Of a stretch of DNA of 64,000 nt, positions 27,339 through 35,433 are shown in pieces. The DNA is taken from positions 62,001 through 126,000 of the forward strand of contig NZ_CADIKC010000016.1 of the NCBI RefSeq assembly GCF_902859805.1, in the 5' to 3' direction. Source of the stretch: Paraburkholderia sediminicola. GTDB taxonomy: Bacteria > Pseudomonadota > Gammaproteobacteria > Burkholderiales > Burkholderiaceae. Below the pieces are notes generated by a model. It saw only the letters and a list, made by a program, of their open reading frames with translations, ran no database searches and had not been told where the DNA came from. Each line of letters opens with the position of its first letter. Within the stretch, counting starts at the first letter, position 1. A program made the translations under genes and the position numbers.

Positions 27339-27911
27339 TTAAACCGACATGCGCCAGAGCGCAATCACGAGCAACGTGAAGAACGCGGCGACCAGGTCAT
27401 CGAACATGATGCCAAAACCACCTTTCAGTCGGCGATCGAAATAGCCGATTGGCGGCGGTTTCACCATGTCGAAGAAGCGGAACACGATGAACGCCCAGAG
27501 TTGCCCGGTCAGCGTGACCGGCGTGACCATCAGCAGCACCAGCCAGAAAGCGATGATTTCGTCCCAGACGACCGGCGACGGATCGTCCGTACCCAGCTTC
27601 TTCGCGGTAAAGCCGCAGATCGCAATGCCGCCGAAAAAGCCGGCGACGATGAGCACACCCCATTCGACCACGGTCAGATAGCGGCTCAGGACGGCGAACG
27701 AGGCCCATGCGAACAGGGTGCCGACCGTGCCCGGCGCAACCGGCGACAAGCCGCTGCCAAAACCCAGCGACAGAATATGCAGCGGATGCGACAGCATGAA
27801 ACGCGCGGTGGCGCGGCGCGGCTGAGGACGCGGCGCGCGTGGGCCGGACGCGTTGGGCTGCGGATGGCCGATCAGATCGTCGGCGGGAACCAGCGGGGGA
27901 TCAGTCTGCAT
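27339..27911 (-). CDS. pgpA: Phosphatidylglycerophosphatase A
   Basis: PgpA dephosphorylates phosphatidylglycerol phosphate at the inner membrane in phospholipid synthesis. The 190-residue protein has a Pro/Arg-rich N-terminal extension of about 38 residues, then MLSHPLHILSLGFGSGLSPVAPGTVGTLFA, the PgpA opening. DDPSPVVWDEIIAFWLVLL carries the catalytic acidic residues, followed by hydrophobic helices and FFDMVKPPPIGYFDRR. Its start overlaps the thiL stop by 11 bases, the conserved thiL-pgpA arrangement. Confidence 0.95.
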   Translation of the reverse strand: MQTDPPLVPADDLIGHPQPNASGPRAPRPQPRRATARFMLSHPLHILSLGFGSGLSPVAPGTVGTLFAWASFAVLSRYLTVVEWGVLIVAGFFGGIAICGFTAKKLGTDDPSPVVWDEIIAFWLVLLMVTPVTLTGQLWAFIVFRFFDMVKPPPIGYFDRRLKGGFGIMFDDLVAAFFTLLVIALWRMSV

Positions 27912-28899
27912 GGAAATGGTCGAAGCCTTGCAACGTCAGAGTGAGCGGCGCGCCGGCGGCATCGCGCCAGCCGATCGCCGGGCGGTCGGCCGCCGTTTGA
28001 AGAGCGCTTATTGTACCGATGCGGGTGACCGGTACGGCTACCTCGCGGCCGGCTGCTTCGACCTTGGCGCGCGCTGCAGCCGGGGCGGTGAAGCACAGTT
28101 CGTAATCGTCGCCGCCGGCTAGCGTGCAACGTTGCTGGATCTCGGGCGAAAGGCGGCGTAGCGCGGCCGAACGCGGCACGGCGTCGATGTCGACCGTGGC
28201 CTGCATGTTCGAGCGCTCAAGAATGTGCCGTAGGTCGCCGGCGAGTCCGTCCGATAGATCGAGCGCCGCATGAGCGATCCCCCGCAACGCGAGACCGAGC
28301 AAGATGCGCGGCTCCGGGCGCTCGAGGGCGCGACGAAACGTCGCAGTGTCACTGGCATCGGCAGACCACTCGCCGCGCTGCACGCCCAGCCCGGCACGGG
28401 CGTCGCCGAGCGTGCCGGAGATCCAGATGTCGTCGCCCGGTTGCGCGGCGTCGCGGCGCAGCGCGACCTGCGGCGGCACGCTGCCGAACACGGTGATGCA
28501 TAGATTCAACGGCCCGCCGGTCGTGTCGCCGCCGACCAGATCACAGCCGTAGCGCTCGGCCAGCGCAAAGAGGCCGTTGCTGAACGCGGCGAGCCACGCC
28601 TCGTCGGCTTTGGGCAAGGAGAACGCGAGGGTGAAGGCCTGCGGCTTTGCGCCCATCGCGGCCAGGTCCGACAGGTTCACCGCGAGCGCCTTGTGACCGA
28701 GCGCCTCGGGATCGACGTCAGGAAAGAAGTGGCGGCCTTCCACCAGCATGTCCGTCGATATCGCCAGCATTTCGCCGGGGCGCGGCGCGAGCAGGGCGCA
28801 GTCGTCGCCGATGCCGAGTTCATCTTCGGCAGCACGGGACGACGCAGCGGCTGCGCGGCGGGCGAAGAAGCGATCGATCAGCGAAAACTCAGAGAGCAT
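27901..28899 (-). CDS. thiL: Thiamine-monophosphate kinase
   Basis: ThiL phosphorylates thiamine monophosphate to the active diphosphate with ATP. The 332-residue protein shows the PurM/ThiL layout: GIGDDCALLAPRPGEMLAIS near the N-terminus, DMLVEGRHFFPD, KALAVNLSDLAAMGAKPQAF, DLVGGDTTGG, and the late DLSDGLAGDLRHILERS. These acidic motifs bind magnesium and ATP. The pair thiL-pgpA is translationally overlapped. It is divergent from maeB across about 250 bases. Confidence 0.96.
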   Translation of the reverse strand: MLSEFSLIDRFFARRAAAASSRAAEDELGIGDDCALLAPRPGEMLAISTDMLVEGRHFFPDVDPEALGHKALAVNLSDLAAMGAKPQAFTLAFSLPKADEAWLAAFSNGLFALAERYGCDLVGGDTTGGPLNLCITVFGSVPPQVALRRDAAQPGDDIWISGTLGDARAGLGVQRGEWSADASDTATFRRALERPEPRILLGLALRGIAHAALDLSDGLAGDLRHILERSNMQATVDIDAVPRSAALRRLSPEIQQRCTLAGGDDYELCFTAPAAARAKVEAAGREVAVPVTRIGTISALQTAADRPAIGWRDAAGAPLTLTLQGFDHFHAD

Positions 28900-29151
28900 G
28901 GAGGCAGTGGGTAAACGGATAAGTGCAACGAAAAACCGCTAACAGCGCGCATTGTGCGGAGATGCATGCGGGTAAACACTCTATTCGCGCTCAACTCCGT
29001 TCCGACGAGTGGTTGGCCCAAAGTGCGCCATGTCTGCCTTTCGCTATATTTCGGTCGCGGCAGTTGTACCCGTATTGAAGGAATTGAGCCGGCAATTGGG
29101 GCTACAATGCCGTCGAACATCTATTCTAATCCGCCCTTCGAAGCCCGCCTT

Positions 29152-31446
29152 ATGTCGACTCCCGTCAATAGCAAACTCCGCGAAGCCGCTCTCGATTATC
29201 ACGAGTTCCCGACCCCCGGGAAGATCGCGATCGCCCCCACCAAGCAGATGATCAACCAGCGCGACCTCGCGTTGGCCTACTCGCCGGGCGTCGCGTTCGC
29301 GTGTGAGGAAATCGTCGAAAACCCGCTGAACGCCGCCCGTTTCACCGCGCGCAGCAACCTGGTCGGCGTCGTCACGAACGGCACCGCGGTGCTGGGTCTC
29401 GGCAATATCGGCCCGCTCGCCTCGAAGCCAGTCATGGAAGGCAAGGCCGTCCTTTTCAAGAAGTTCGCCGGCATCGACGTATTCGATATCGAGCTGAACG
29501 AGTCCGATCCGCACAAGCTGGTTGAGGTGATCGCCGCGTTGGAGCCGACTTTCGGCGGTATCAACCTTGAAGACATCAAGGCGCCGGACTGCTTCATCGT
29601 CGAGCGCGAATGCCGCAAGCGCATGAAGATTCCGGTTTTCCACGATGACCAGCACGGTACGGCGATCGTCGTCGCGGCGGCCATTACCAATGGCTTGAAG
29701 GTCGTCGGCAAAGACATCAAGAAGGTCAAGCTGGTGTCGTCCGGCGCGGGTGCGGCGGCCCTGGCCTGTCTGGATCTGCTGGTCGACATCGGCCTGCCGC
29801 TCGAAAACATTACCGTCACCGACCTGGCCGGCGTGGTCTACAAGGGCCGCGTCGAACTGATGGACCCGGACAAGGAACGCTTTGCACGCGAAACCGACGC
29901 TCGCACGCTCGCTGAGGCGATCGGCGGCGCGGATATTTTCCTTGGCCTCTCGGCCGGCGGCGTGCTGAAGCAGGACATGGTCAAGCAGATGGCTGACAAG
30001 CCGCTGATTCTGGCGCTGGCCAACCCGACCCCGGAGATCCTGCCGGAACTGGCGCTCGAAGTGCGTCCGGACGCGGTGCTCTGCACGGGCCGCACGGACT
30101 ACCCGAACCAGGTGAACAACGTGCTGGTGTTCCCGTTCCTGTTCCGTGGCGCGCTGGATGCGGGCGCGACGACGGTGACGCGCGAAATGGAGATCGCCGC
30201 GGTCAATGCGATCGCCGAACTGGCGCGCCAGGAGCAGAGCGATATCGTCGCGACTGCGTACGGCATCCAGGATCTTTCGTTTGGTCCGGAATACCTCATT
30301 CCGAAGCCGTTCGACCCGCGCCTGATCGTCAAGGTCGCGCCGGCGGTGGCGAAGGCCGCGATGGATTCGGGCGTCGCCGAGCGTCCGATCGAAGACATGG
30401 AAGCGTACGAACAGCATCTGCAGCAGTTCGTGTATCACAGCGGCACGACCATGAAGCCGATTTTCCAGCTGGCGCGTGGCGTCGAGCCGGAGAAGAAGCG
30501 CATTGTGTTCGCGGAAGGCGAAGAAGAGCGCGTGCTGCGCGCCATGCAGATCATCGTCGACGAAAAGCTCGCGAAGCCGATCCTGATCGGCCGTCCGGCG
30601 GTGATCGAGCAGCGCATCGCGCGTTACGGCCTGCGTCTCATCGCGGGTCAGGACTACTCGGTCGTGAACACCGACCACGACGAGCGTTACCGCGATTTCT
30701 GGCAGGAATATCACAAGATGATGTCCCGCAAGGGCATCACCGAGCAGATGGCGAAGCTCGAAATGCGCCGCCGCACCACGCTGATCGGCGCGATGATGGT
30801 GGAGAAGGGTGAAGCGGACGGCATGATCTGCGGCACGGTGTCCACCACGCATCGCCACCTGCACTTCATCGATCAGGTGATCGGCAAGAAGCAGGGCGCG
30901 AAAGTCTATGCGGCAATGAATGCGCTGGTGTTGCCGAACCGCCAGATCTTCCTGGTCGACACGCACGTGAACGTCGATCCGACGCCGGAGCAACTGGCTG
31001 AGATCACGATCATGGCCGCCGAGGAAGTGCGCCGCTTCGGTATCGAACCGAAGATCGCGCTGGTGTCGCACTCGAACTTCGGTTCGAGCAATGCGCCGAC
31101 CGCACAGAAAATGCGCGACACGCTGGCGATCCTGCGCGAGCGCGCACCCGACCTGCAAGTGGACGGCGAAATGCACGGCGACCTCGCACTCGACGCGAAT
31201 CTGCGCCGTGAAGTGCTGCCTGACTCGACGCTCGAAGGCGATGCGAACCTGCTGGTGCTGCCGAACATCGACGCAGCCAACATCTCGTACAACCTGCTGA
31301 AGACTGCCGCGGGCAACAACATCGCGATTGGTCCGATGCTGCTCGGCGCAGCAAAGCCGGTGCACGTGCTGACGGCTTCGGCCACGGTTCGCCGCATCGT
31401 CAACATGACGGCGCTGCTGGTTGCCGACGTGATCGCGACCCGCTGA
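29152..31446 (+). CDS. maeB: NADP-dependent malic enzyme with phosphotransacetylase-like domain
   Basis: MaeB decarboxylates malate to pyruvate with NADP. The 764-residue protein has an N-terminal malic enzyme part (about 1-430) with LALAYSPGVAFACEEI, TNGTAVLGLGNIGPLASKPV, PVFHDDQHGTAIV and the cofactor loop LVSSGAGAAALACL. A C-terminal phosphotransacetylase-like part follows (about 440-764), with RIVFAEGEEERVLRA and SHSNFGSSNAPTAQKM; it regulates rather than catalyses in the known enzymes. I start at the ATG at 29152, where the conserved STPVNSKLREAAL begins; 29107 and 28954 are longer options. A TACAAT at 29103-29108 could be a -10 element. Confidence 0.95.
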   Translation: MSTPVNSKLREAALDYHEFPTPGKIAIAPTKQMINQRDLALAYSPGVAFACEEIVENPLNAARFTARSNLVGVVTNGTAVLGLGNIGPLASKPVMEGKAVLFKKFAGIDVFDIELNESDPHKLVEVIAALEPTFGGINLEDIKAPDCFIVERECRKRMKIPVFHDDQHGTAIVVAAAITNGLKVVGKDIKKVKLVSSGAGAAALACLDLLVDIGLPLENITVTDLAGVVYKGRVELMDPDKERFARETDARTLAEAIGGADIFLGLSAGGVLKQDMVKQMADKPLILALANPTPEILPELALEVRPDAVLCTGRTDYPNQVNNVLVFPFLFRGALDAGATTVTREMEIAAVNAIAELARQEQSDIVATAYGIQDLSFGPEYLIPKPFDPRLIVKVAPAVAKAAMDSGVAERPIEDMEAYEQHLQQFVYHSGTTMKPIFQLARGVEPEKKRIVFAEGEEERVLRAMQIIVDEKLAKPILIGRPAVIEQRIARYGLRLIAGQDYSVVNTDHDERYRDFWQEYHKMMSRKGITEQMAKLEMRRRTTLIGAMMVEKGEADGMICGTVSTTHRHLHFIDQVIGKKQGAKVYAAMNALVLPNRQIFLVDTHVNVDPTPEQLAEITIMAAEEVRRFGIEPKIALVSHSNFGSSNAPTAQKMRDTLAILRERAPDLQVDGEMHGDLALDANLRREVLPDSTLEGDANLLVLPNIDAANISYNLLKTAAGNNIAIGPMLLGAAKPVHVLTASATVRRIVNMTALLVADVIATR

Positions 31447-31862
31447 TCCTTGATCCGGGGCTGAAGCGTGGCGCCGTGACTAAAGCGCCATGCAAAAAAA
31501 AGGCGTGCCCGCAATGGGCACGCCTGCGGGTGAACAGGGGATAGCCACCCTAAAAAGGCCGAATGACACCATTCCGCCTTCGAGAAACCGCGGAAACCGC
31601 AAGGCTTTCATTAGACGGAATGGGCTGCGCAATGGGCGCCCCGTGGGCTTGGGCCCGCCTCAATTTGCTTCGTCAGGTTAATTTTATCCTGCACAAGCTA
31701 AATATTCTGTCAAAAGTCGTCAAAGCCCGTTCCGTGGCTCTTTCCCGCGCGTTTGGAAGCTTTTGCCTGTCCGGCGAACGTTGATTCTGTGGGGTTTTAG
31801 CGATACCCTTACGACTTTCATGGTCGTCAAACTCGTGATCTAACAGCGGGGAACCTTGATTC
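31447..31862. other. 416-base intergenic region between maeB and the RNase gene
   Basis: No protein-coding frame is convincing here. The left half folds strongly and ends in a terminator that faces the minus strand, described in the next entry. The right half is more AT-rich and must hold the promoter of the RNase-barstar pair, since GGGGAA lies shortly before the ATG at 31863. Confidence 0.7.
31493..31676 (-). ncRNA. Candidate minus-strand small RNA
   Basis: On the minus strand a TTGACA element (31713-31708) lies 19 bases before GATAAA (31688-31683). About 180 bases later a 10-bp GC stem (31525-31516 with 31510-31501, loop of 5) is followed by a run of nine Ts, a strong intrinsic terminator. 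No minus-strand gene leads into it. Between them are further stems: CCATTCCG (31622-31615) pairs with CGGAATGG (31576-31569) around an inner GCGG-TTT-CCGC hairpin. The sequence GCCCATTGCG occurs twice, once in the terminator loop and once upstream. It does not match 6S, tmRNA or RNase P as I know them. Confidence 0.4.
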
Positions 31863-32279
31863 ATGGCACGCAAGTGGCTGCGCATTAAAGGCGTGCTGAT
31901 CGGTGCTTTGACGCTCTGCGCTTTATCCGGCTCCGTGCCTGGCGCGTTTGCGCGCGACTACACGGCATCTGCCGATACACAAGCTCAGGTGCAGGGCACT
32001 ATCGCGGCGGCACAGTTGCCGCGCGAAGCGGTCAATACATTGAACTTGATTGCCGCGGGCGGGCCTTACCCGTATGAGAAGGACGGCATCGTATTCGGCA
32101 ATCGCGAACGGTTGCTACCGCCGCATCGGCGCGGCTTTTACCACGAATACACCGTTCCCACGCCTCGTTCCAGAAACCGCGGGGCGCGTCGCATCGTCTG
32201 CGGAGGTCCGCTACAGCGGACCGACAACTGCTATTACTCGGACGACCATTACACCAGTTTTAATCGTATTGTTGAATGA
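31863..32279 (+). CDS. Secreted guanyl-specific ribonuclease (N1/T1, RNase Sa-like)
   Basis: This 138-residue protein has an N-terminal signal sequence (VLIGALTLCALSGSVPG, cleavage near residue 30) and a microbial RNase domain. Family motifs run in order: LPREAVNTLNLIAAGGPYPY, FGNRERLLPP, GFYHEYTVPTPRSRNRGARR and DDHYTSFNRI. By comparison with RNase Sa the catalytic residues are E95, R106, R110 and H129, all present. C113 and C123 could form a disulfide. It is followed 7 bases later by a barstar-like gene, so a nuclease-inhibitor pair is expected. Confidence 0.9.
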   Translation: MARKWLRIKGVLIGALTLCALSGSVPGAFARDYTASADTQAQVQGTIAAAQLPREAVNTLNLIAAGGPYPYEKDGIVFGNRERLLPPHRRGFYHEYTVPTPRSRNRGARRIVCGGPLQRTDNCYYSDDHYTSFNRIVE

Positions 32280-32286
32280 CATCGGG

Positions 32287-32856
32287 ATGAACGGCATGAG
32301 CGACAACGTCTACGCGCACGACTCCGGAGTCGCGACGGATCTTTTCGCGGCCGGCGACGGCAATTTGTTCCAGCGCGTCATGCGAATGCGCGCCGGCGAC
32401 CAGGGTCGGGATAACCAGAGCGAAGCCAGCACTGTGCTTTCATCGAACGAGGAGCCCATGAGTCTTTTCAAGACCGTACGACCGAACATCGTACAGTCGA
32501 TCCGCGCCTTTCGCGTGCAGGATCTCGCTGACGAGGCCAACCAGCTCGGCCAGCACTTTCTGTACGCGTACTGCGCGAACGCTCAGTCCAAACAGGAAGT
32601 GCTGGAGACCATTGCTACGTCGTTCCTGTTTCCGAAGCATTTCGGCAAGAATTACGACGCGCTGTACGATTGCCTGACCGATCTGGTCCACAAGGCTGGC
32701 ACGCAGCCCGGGTTCGTGATCGTGCTGGAGCAACTGCCGGTCGCCCAAAAATTCGACAAGGAAGGGCGCGAGACGCTACTGGACGTGTTCCGCGAAGCGT
32801 CCGAGTTCTGGGCTGAACGCAAGGTTGCGTTCCGCGTGTTTTATTCGTTTGCGTAA
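32287..32856 (+). CDS. Barstar-family ribonuclease inhibitor
   Basis: The C-terminal ~90 residues match the barstar fold: HFLYAYCANAQSKQEVLETI, then SFLFPKHFGKNYDALYDCLT, whose GxNYDALYD-type helix holds the acidic residue that plugs the RNase active site, and a final KVAFRVFYSFA strand. I take the ATG at 32287 (MNGMSDNVYAHDSG), giving 189 residues with an N-terminal extension of about 70; an internal ATG at 32458 (MSLFKTVRPN) after an AGGAG-like GAGGAG site would give a shorter, 132-residue protein. Which start is used matters, because both have plausible initiation signals. It presumably neutralises unsecreted RNase in the cytoplasm. Confidence 0.9.
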   Translation: MNGMSDNVYAHDSGVATDLFAAGDGNLFQRVMRMRAGDQGRDNQSEASTVLSSNEEPMSLFKTVRPNIVQSIRAFRVQDLADEANQLGQHFLYAYCANAQSKQEVLETIATSFLFPKHFGKNYDALYDCLTDLVHKAGTQPGFVIVLEQLPVAQKFDKEGRETLLDVFREASEFWAERKVAFRVFYSFA

Positions 32857-32933
32857 GGTAGGCCCGAGCATCCCGCTTGAATGGGGTGCCTGATGGGGTG
32901 CCTGAGCACCACCTACCGTTGCAAAAGAAAGAA

Positions 32934-32959
32934 AAAGGCCCGCCAATTGGCGGGCCTTT
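32934..32959. terminator. Bidirectional terminator between barstar and rsmE
   Basis: A perfect palindrome, AAAGGCCCGCCAA and its complement, is centred at 32946/32947. It has As on the left and Ts on the right, so it terminates both the plus-strand RNase-barstar transcript and the minus-strand rsmE transcript. Confidence 0.85.
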
Positions 32960-32980
32960 GCTTTTGTTTTTGCTATTGGC

Positions 32981-33721
32981 TTACCAGGCACCCCAGCGGG
33001 CTGCCAATGCCGAAAGAACAGCGATGCCCGCGGTTTCCGTACGCAACACGCGCGGGCCAAGGCCGACGGCAGTAAATCCATGATCGGTCGCAGCGGCTTC
33101 TTCCGCTGCCGAAAAACCGCCTTCCGGCCCGACCAGCACGGTCACACGCCCAAATGGCGGATTAACCGGCAGCGCCGAAAAACTGATGCTGGCGCGCGGC
33201 GACAGCAGAATGCGCATTTCGCCTTCTTCAGGCGTGCGAGGCAGCGCGCCGAGCCACGTGGCGATTTCACGCACCGGCATCACCTCCGGCAGGCGATTAC
33301 GCCCGCACTGTTCGCACGACGCGCGCACGATGCCTTGCCAATGCACATGCCGCCGCTGCGCGCGCTCGCCGGAAAGACGCACGACGCTGCGCGTGGTGGT
33401 CAGCGGTACGAAACACGATGCCCCGAGCTCGACCGCCTTCTCGATGAGCCAGTCCATCTTGTCGCCGCCGGCGATGCCCTGCGCGAGCGTGAGGTGATAC
33501 GGCGCTTCCACTTCGATATTGCGTAATTCGTGAATTCTGACCTTGGCCGAGCGGCGTTCGACCTCGACGAGTTCGGCGCTGTATTCGCCGCCTTCGCCAT
33601 TGAAAAGCACGATTGAATCGCCTGGCTGCAAACGCAGCACGAGGATGTGGCGCGTGACGTCATCGGGCAACTGCATGATGTCGTCGGGCTTGAGGGGCGT
33701 ACCGACGAAGAAGCGAGGCAT
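32981..33721 (-). CDS. rsmE: 16S rRNA m3U1498 methyltransferase
   Basis: RsmE methylates N3 of U1498 in 16S rRNA using SAM. From the ATG at 33721 the protein is 246 residues and begins MPRFFVGTPLKPDD, the family opening; MSIFLMPRFF at 33736 is an alternative. The N-terminal PUA-like part has HILVLRLQPGDSIVLFNGEG. The SPOUT domain has AQGIAGGDKMDWLIEKAVEL, CEQCGRNRLPEV, and the knot motifs VLVGPEGGFSAAE and LGPRVLRTETA that bind SAM. Confidence 0.95.
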   Translation of the reverse strand: MPRFFVGTPLKPDDIMQLPDDVTRHILVLRLQPGDSIVLFNGEGGEYSAELVEVERRSAKVRIHELRNIEVEAPYHLTLAQGIAGGDKMDWLIEKAVELGASCFVPLTTTRSVVRLSGERAQRRHVHWQGIVRASCEQCGRNRLPEVMPVREIATWLGALPRTPEEGEMRILLSPRASISFSALPVNPPFGRVTVLVGPEGGFSAAEEAAATDHGFTAVGLGPRVLRTETAGIAVLSALAARWGAW

Positions 33722-33740
33722 CAGAAAAATACTCATTAGT

Positions 33741-34154
33741 TCAGGAAAGGTGGCGAGCGAGCGCCCAACGGTAGCCGTCCAGATCTTCGACCTGGGCAAA
33801 CCTGTCGCCCCAGAATTGATCCTGTGGCTCGCTCAGCGATTTTGCGCCGGCGGCCAGCGCCCGCGTGTAAACCGCGTCGACATCGTCGACATAGACATAG
33901 AACGATTGCGGCGCAATCGCGCCCGCGCTTTTCGGTGTTTTCGCCGCCGAGCCGAACGCGCCTTCCGGCGCGAACATCACGATCAGCTGGCCTTGATAGG
34001 TCATCTCGACATGCATGACGACGCCGTCGTCCTGGACGCTGTCACGTACCTCAAAGCCGAATGCGGCTTCGAAGAACGCTGTGGCGGCACGTGCGTCGCG
34101 CACCGTCAGATAGGGGGTCAACCAGGGCACACCGGCTGGGCGGGAGGCGGTCAT
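33741..34154 (-). CDS. VOC-superfamily (glyoxalase/bleomycin-resistance fold) protein
   Basis: This 137-residue protein is a single VOC module pair. VPWLTPYLTVRDARAATAFF is the usual first strand-helix, followed by FGFEVRDSVQDDGVVMHVEM, an APEGAFGS loop and SFYVYVDDVDAVYTRALAAG, ending FWGDRFAQVEDLDGYRWALA. The pattern resembles the PhnB/YdfO-like glyoxalase group. The ligand is unknown. I start at 34154, where GGAG lies 8 bases upstream; the frame extends to 34265 without support. It lies 19 bases upstream of the rsmE start region on the same strand. Confidence 0.88.
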   Translation of the reverse strand: MTASRPAGVPWLTPYLTVRDARAATAFFEAAFGFEVRDSVQDDGVVMHVEMTYQGQLIVMFAPEGAFGSAAKTPKSAGAIAPQSFYVYVDDVDAVYTRALAAGAKSLSEPQDQFWGDRFAQVEDLDGYRWALARHLS

Positions 34155-34268
34155 GGGGTTCTCCGGATCTTTTGGGGTTGCGGGATGCATGCTGCGAGGC
34201 AAGGCCAGCGGTCGCGCATCGATACACCGATGGTGCGCGCCGACCGAACCGTGCATTCTGCCCACGCG

Positions 34269-35141
34269 TTAGCTTGATGGCTTTAAGAATTGACTTAGTT
34301 TATCGCGCACGGACCGGGATGCCGAGAGCAGTCCGGCATAGAGGGCTGGGTCGTAGTGTTTCAAAGCGTCGATTTGACGTGCGGCAACGCGCTCGGCGAG
34401 TGTTTCGACGGTGATTGTGGCGGGGTCGAGTGTGTCGCTGGCGCTCGCCATCATCCAGAGCGAGCCGTAGAGCGGGATGAAGGTGCTCATTGTCCGCACG
34501 ATGGCGAAGGTGTCGCGCAGATCGTTGAGCAGGCCGGCGACGCGCTCCGCGTGAAAATAGGGAGAGCCGAGGTGCAGCGAGAGTGCGGCGGTCGGGCTCA
34601 TGACGCGCTGGAGCTGCATGTAGAAGTCCGGAGTGTAGAGGCCTGAAGCGGGCGAGTCCGGCGGTGTGAGGTCGAAAACGACCAGGTCAAATTGCGCATG
34701 GCCGGCCCTCGCGACGAAATCCGCGGCATCGCCAATCACCAGTTCGACCCGCGGATCATCTAAGGCGCCGCCGTGCACCTCGGGCAGGTACTCGCGGGTC
34801 AGGCGCACGACGTCGGCATCGAGTTCCGCTACCACGATCCGCTCGATGCCCGGGTGCTTCAGCAATTGCCGGGCGGCGCCACCATCTCCGCCACCCAGCA
34901 CCAGCGCTGCTTTCGGCGATGGATGCGCCAGCGCGGCCGGATGCACCATACATTCGTGGTAGATGAATTCGTCGCCGGTGGAGGTCATCGGGCGGCCGTC
35001 GAGCGTAAACAGCCGGCCGAGCTGCGGCGTGTCCCACACCTCGATCCGCTGGTAGGGCGAATCGACGCGCGCGAGCTGCCGCGCGTTCGGAAATCCGTAG
35101 ACGGCGTCGGCGGTGGGATGGAACAACAGGGGAGCGCTCAC
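34269..35141 (-). CDS. speE: Polyamine aminopropyltransferase (spermidine synthase)
   Basis: SpeE makes spermidine from putrescine and decarboxylated SAM. I start at the GTG at 35141 (SAPLLFHPTADAVYGF), with GGAG about 10 bases upstream, giving 290 residues; a frame to 35282 is unsupported. The aminopropyltransferase domain has LFTLDGRPMTSTGDEFIYHE, the cofactor loop LGGGDGGAARQLL at 82-94, and catalytic D157 in VVFDLTPPDSPASGLYTPDF. It is divergent from tkt. Confidence 0.92.
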   Translation of the reverse strand: MSAPLLFHPTADAVYGFPNARQLARVDSPYQRIEVWDTPQLGRLFTLDGRPMTSTGDEFIYHECMVHPAALAHPSPKAALVLGGGDGGAARQLLKHPGIERIVVAELDADVVRLTREYLPEVHGGALDDPRVELVIGDAADFVARAGHAQFDLVVFDLTPPDSPASGLYTPDFYMQLQRVMSPTAALSLHLGSPYFHAERVAGLLNDLRDTFAIVRTMSTFIPLYGSLWMMASASDTLDPATITVETLAERVAARQIDALKHYDPALYAGLLSASRSVRDKLSQFLKPSS

Positions 35142-35433
35142 GGATAGCGGGCTCCATTGGGAGCGCGGTGGGTTGGTGTCGCTCAATTGTAAAGGCGCAG
35201 GCGTGGCGCGGGGCCCGGTCCGCGTGTGGAACCAGCCTGAAACCAGGCCGCCAGGCGGCTTTGCGCGCGGGGTGCCGGTCAACGTTCTGTTAGAATGTCA
35301 CGCTTTCAGCCTTGTCCGTTTGCTCTGCCCGTTTCGCGTCTCCTGGCGCCGCACCGTGCGCCGAAGTGGACTGGCATTCGAGCATCCGGGCCTCAAGCGC
35401 GCACCGCCTTCTGACTCTGTCTCCGGACTCGAC

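Noticed and set aside
29044..31365. A 773-codon open frame antisense to maeB
   Set aside because: The same GC-bias effect; the composition is Arg/His/Asp-rich and no domain is recognisable.
31493..31676. 6S RNA, tmRNA or RNase P RNA
   Set aside because: The folding pattern lacks the long 6S bulged duplex and the sequence lacks tmRNA or RNase P landmarks known to me, so I left it unnamed.
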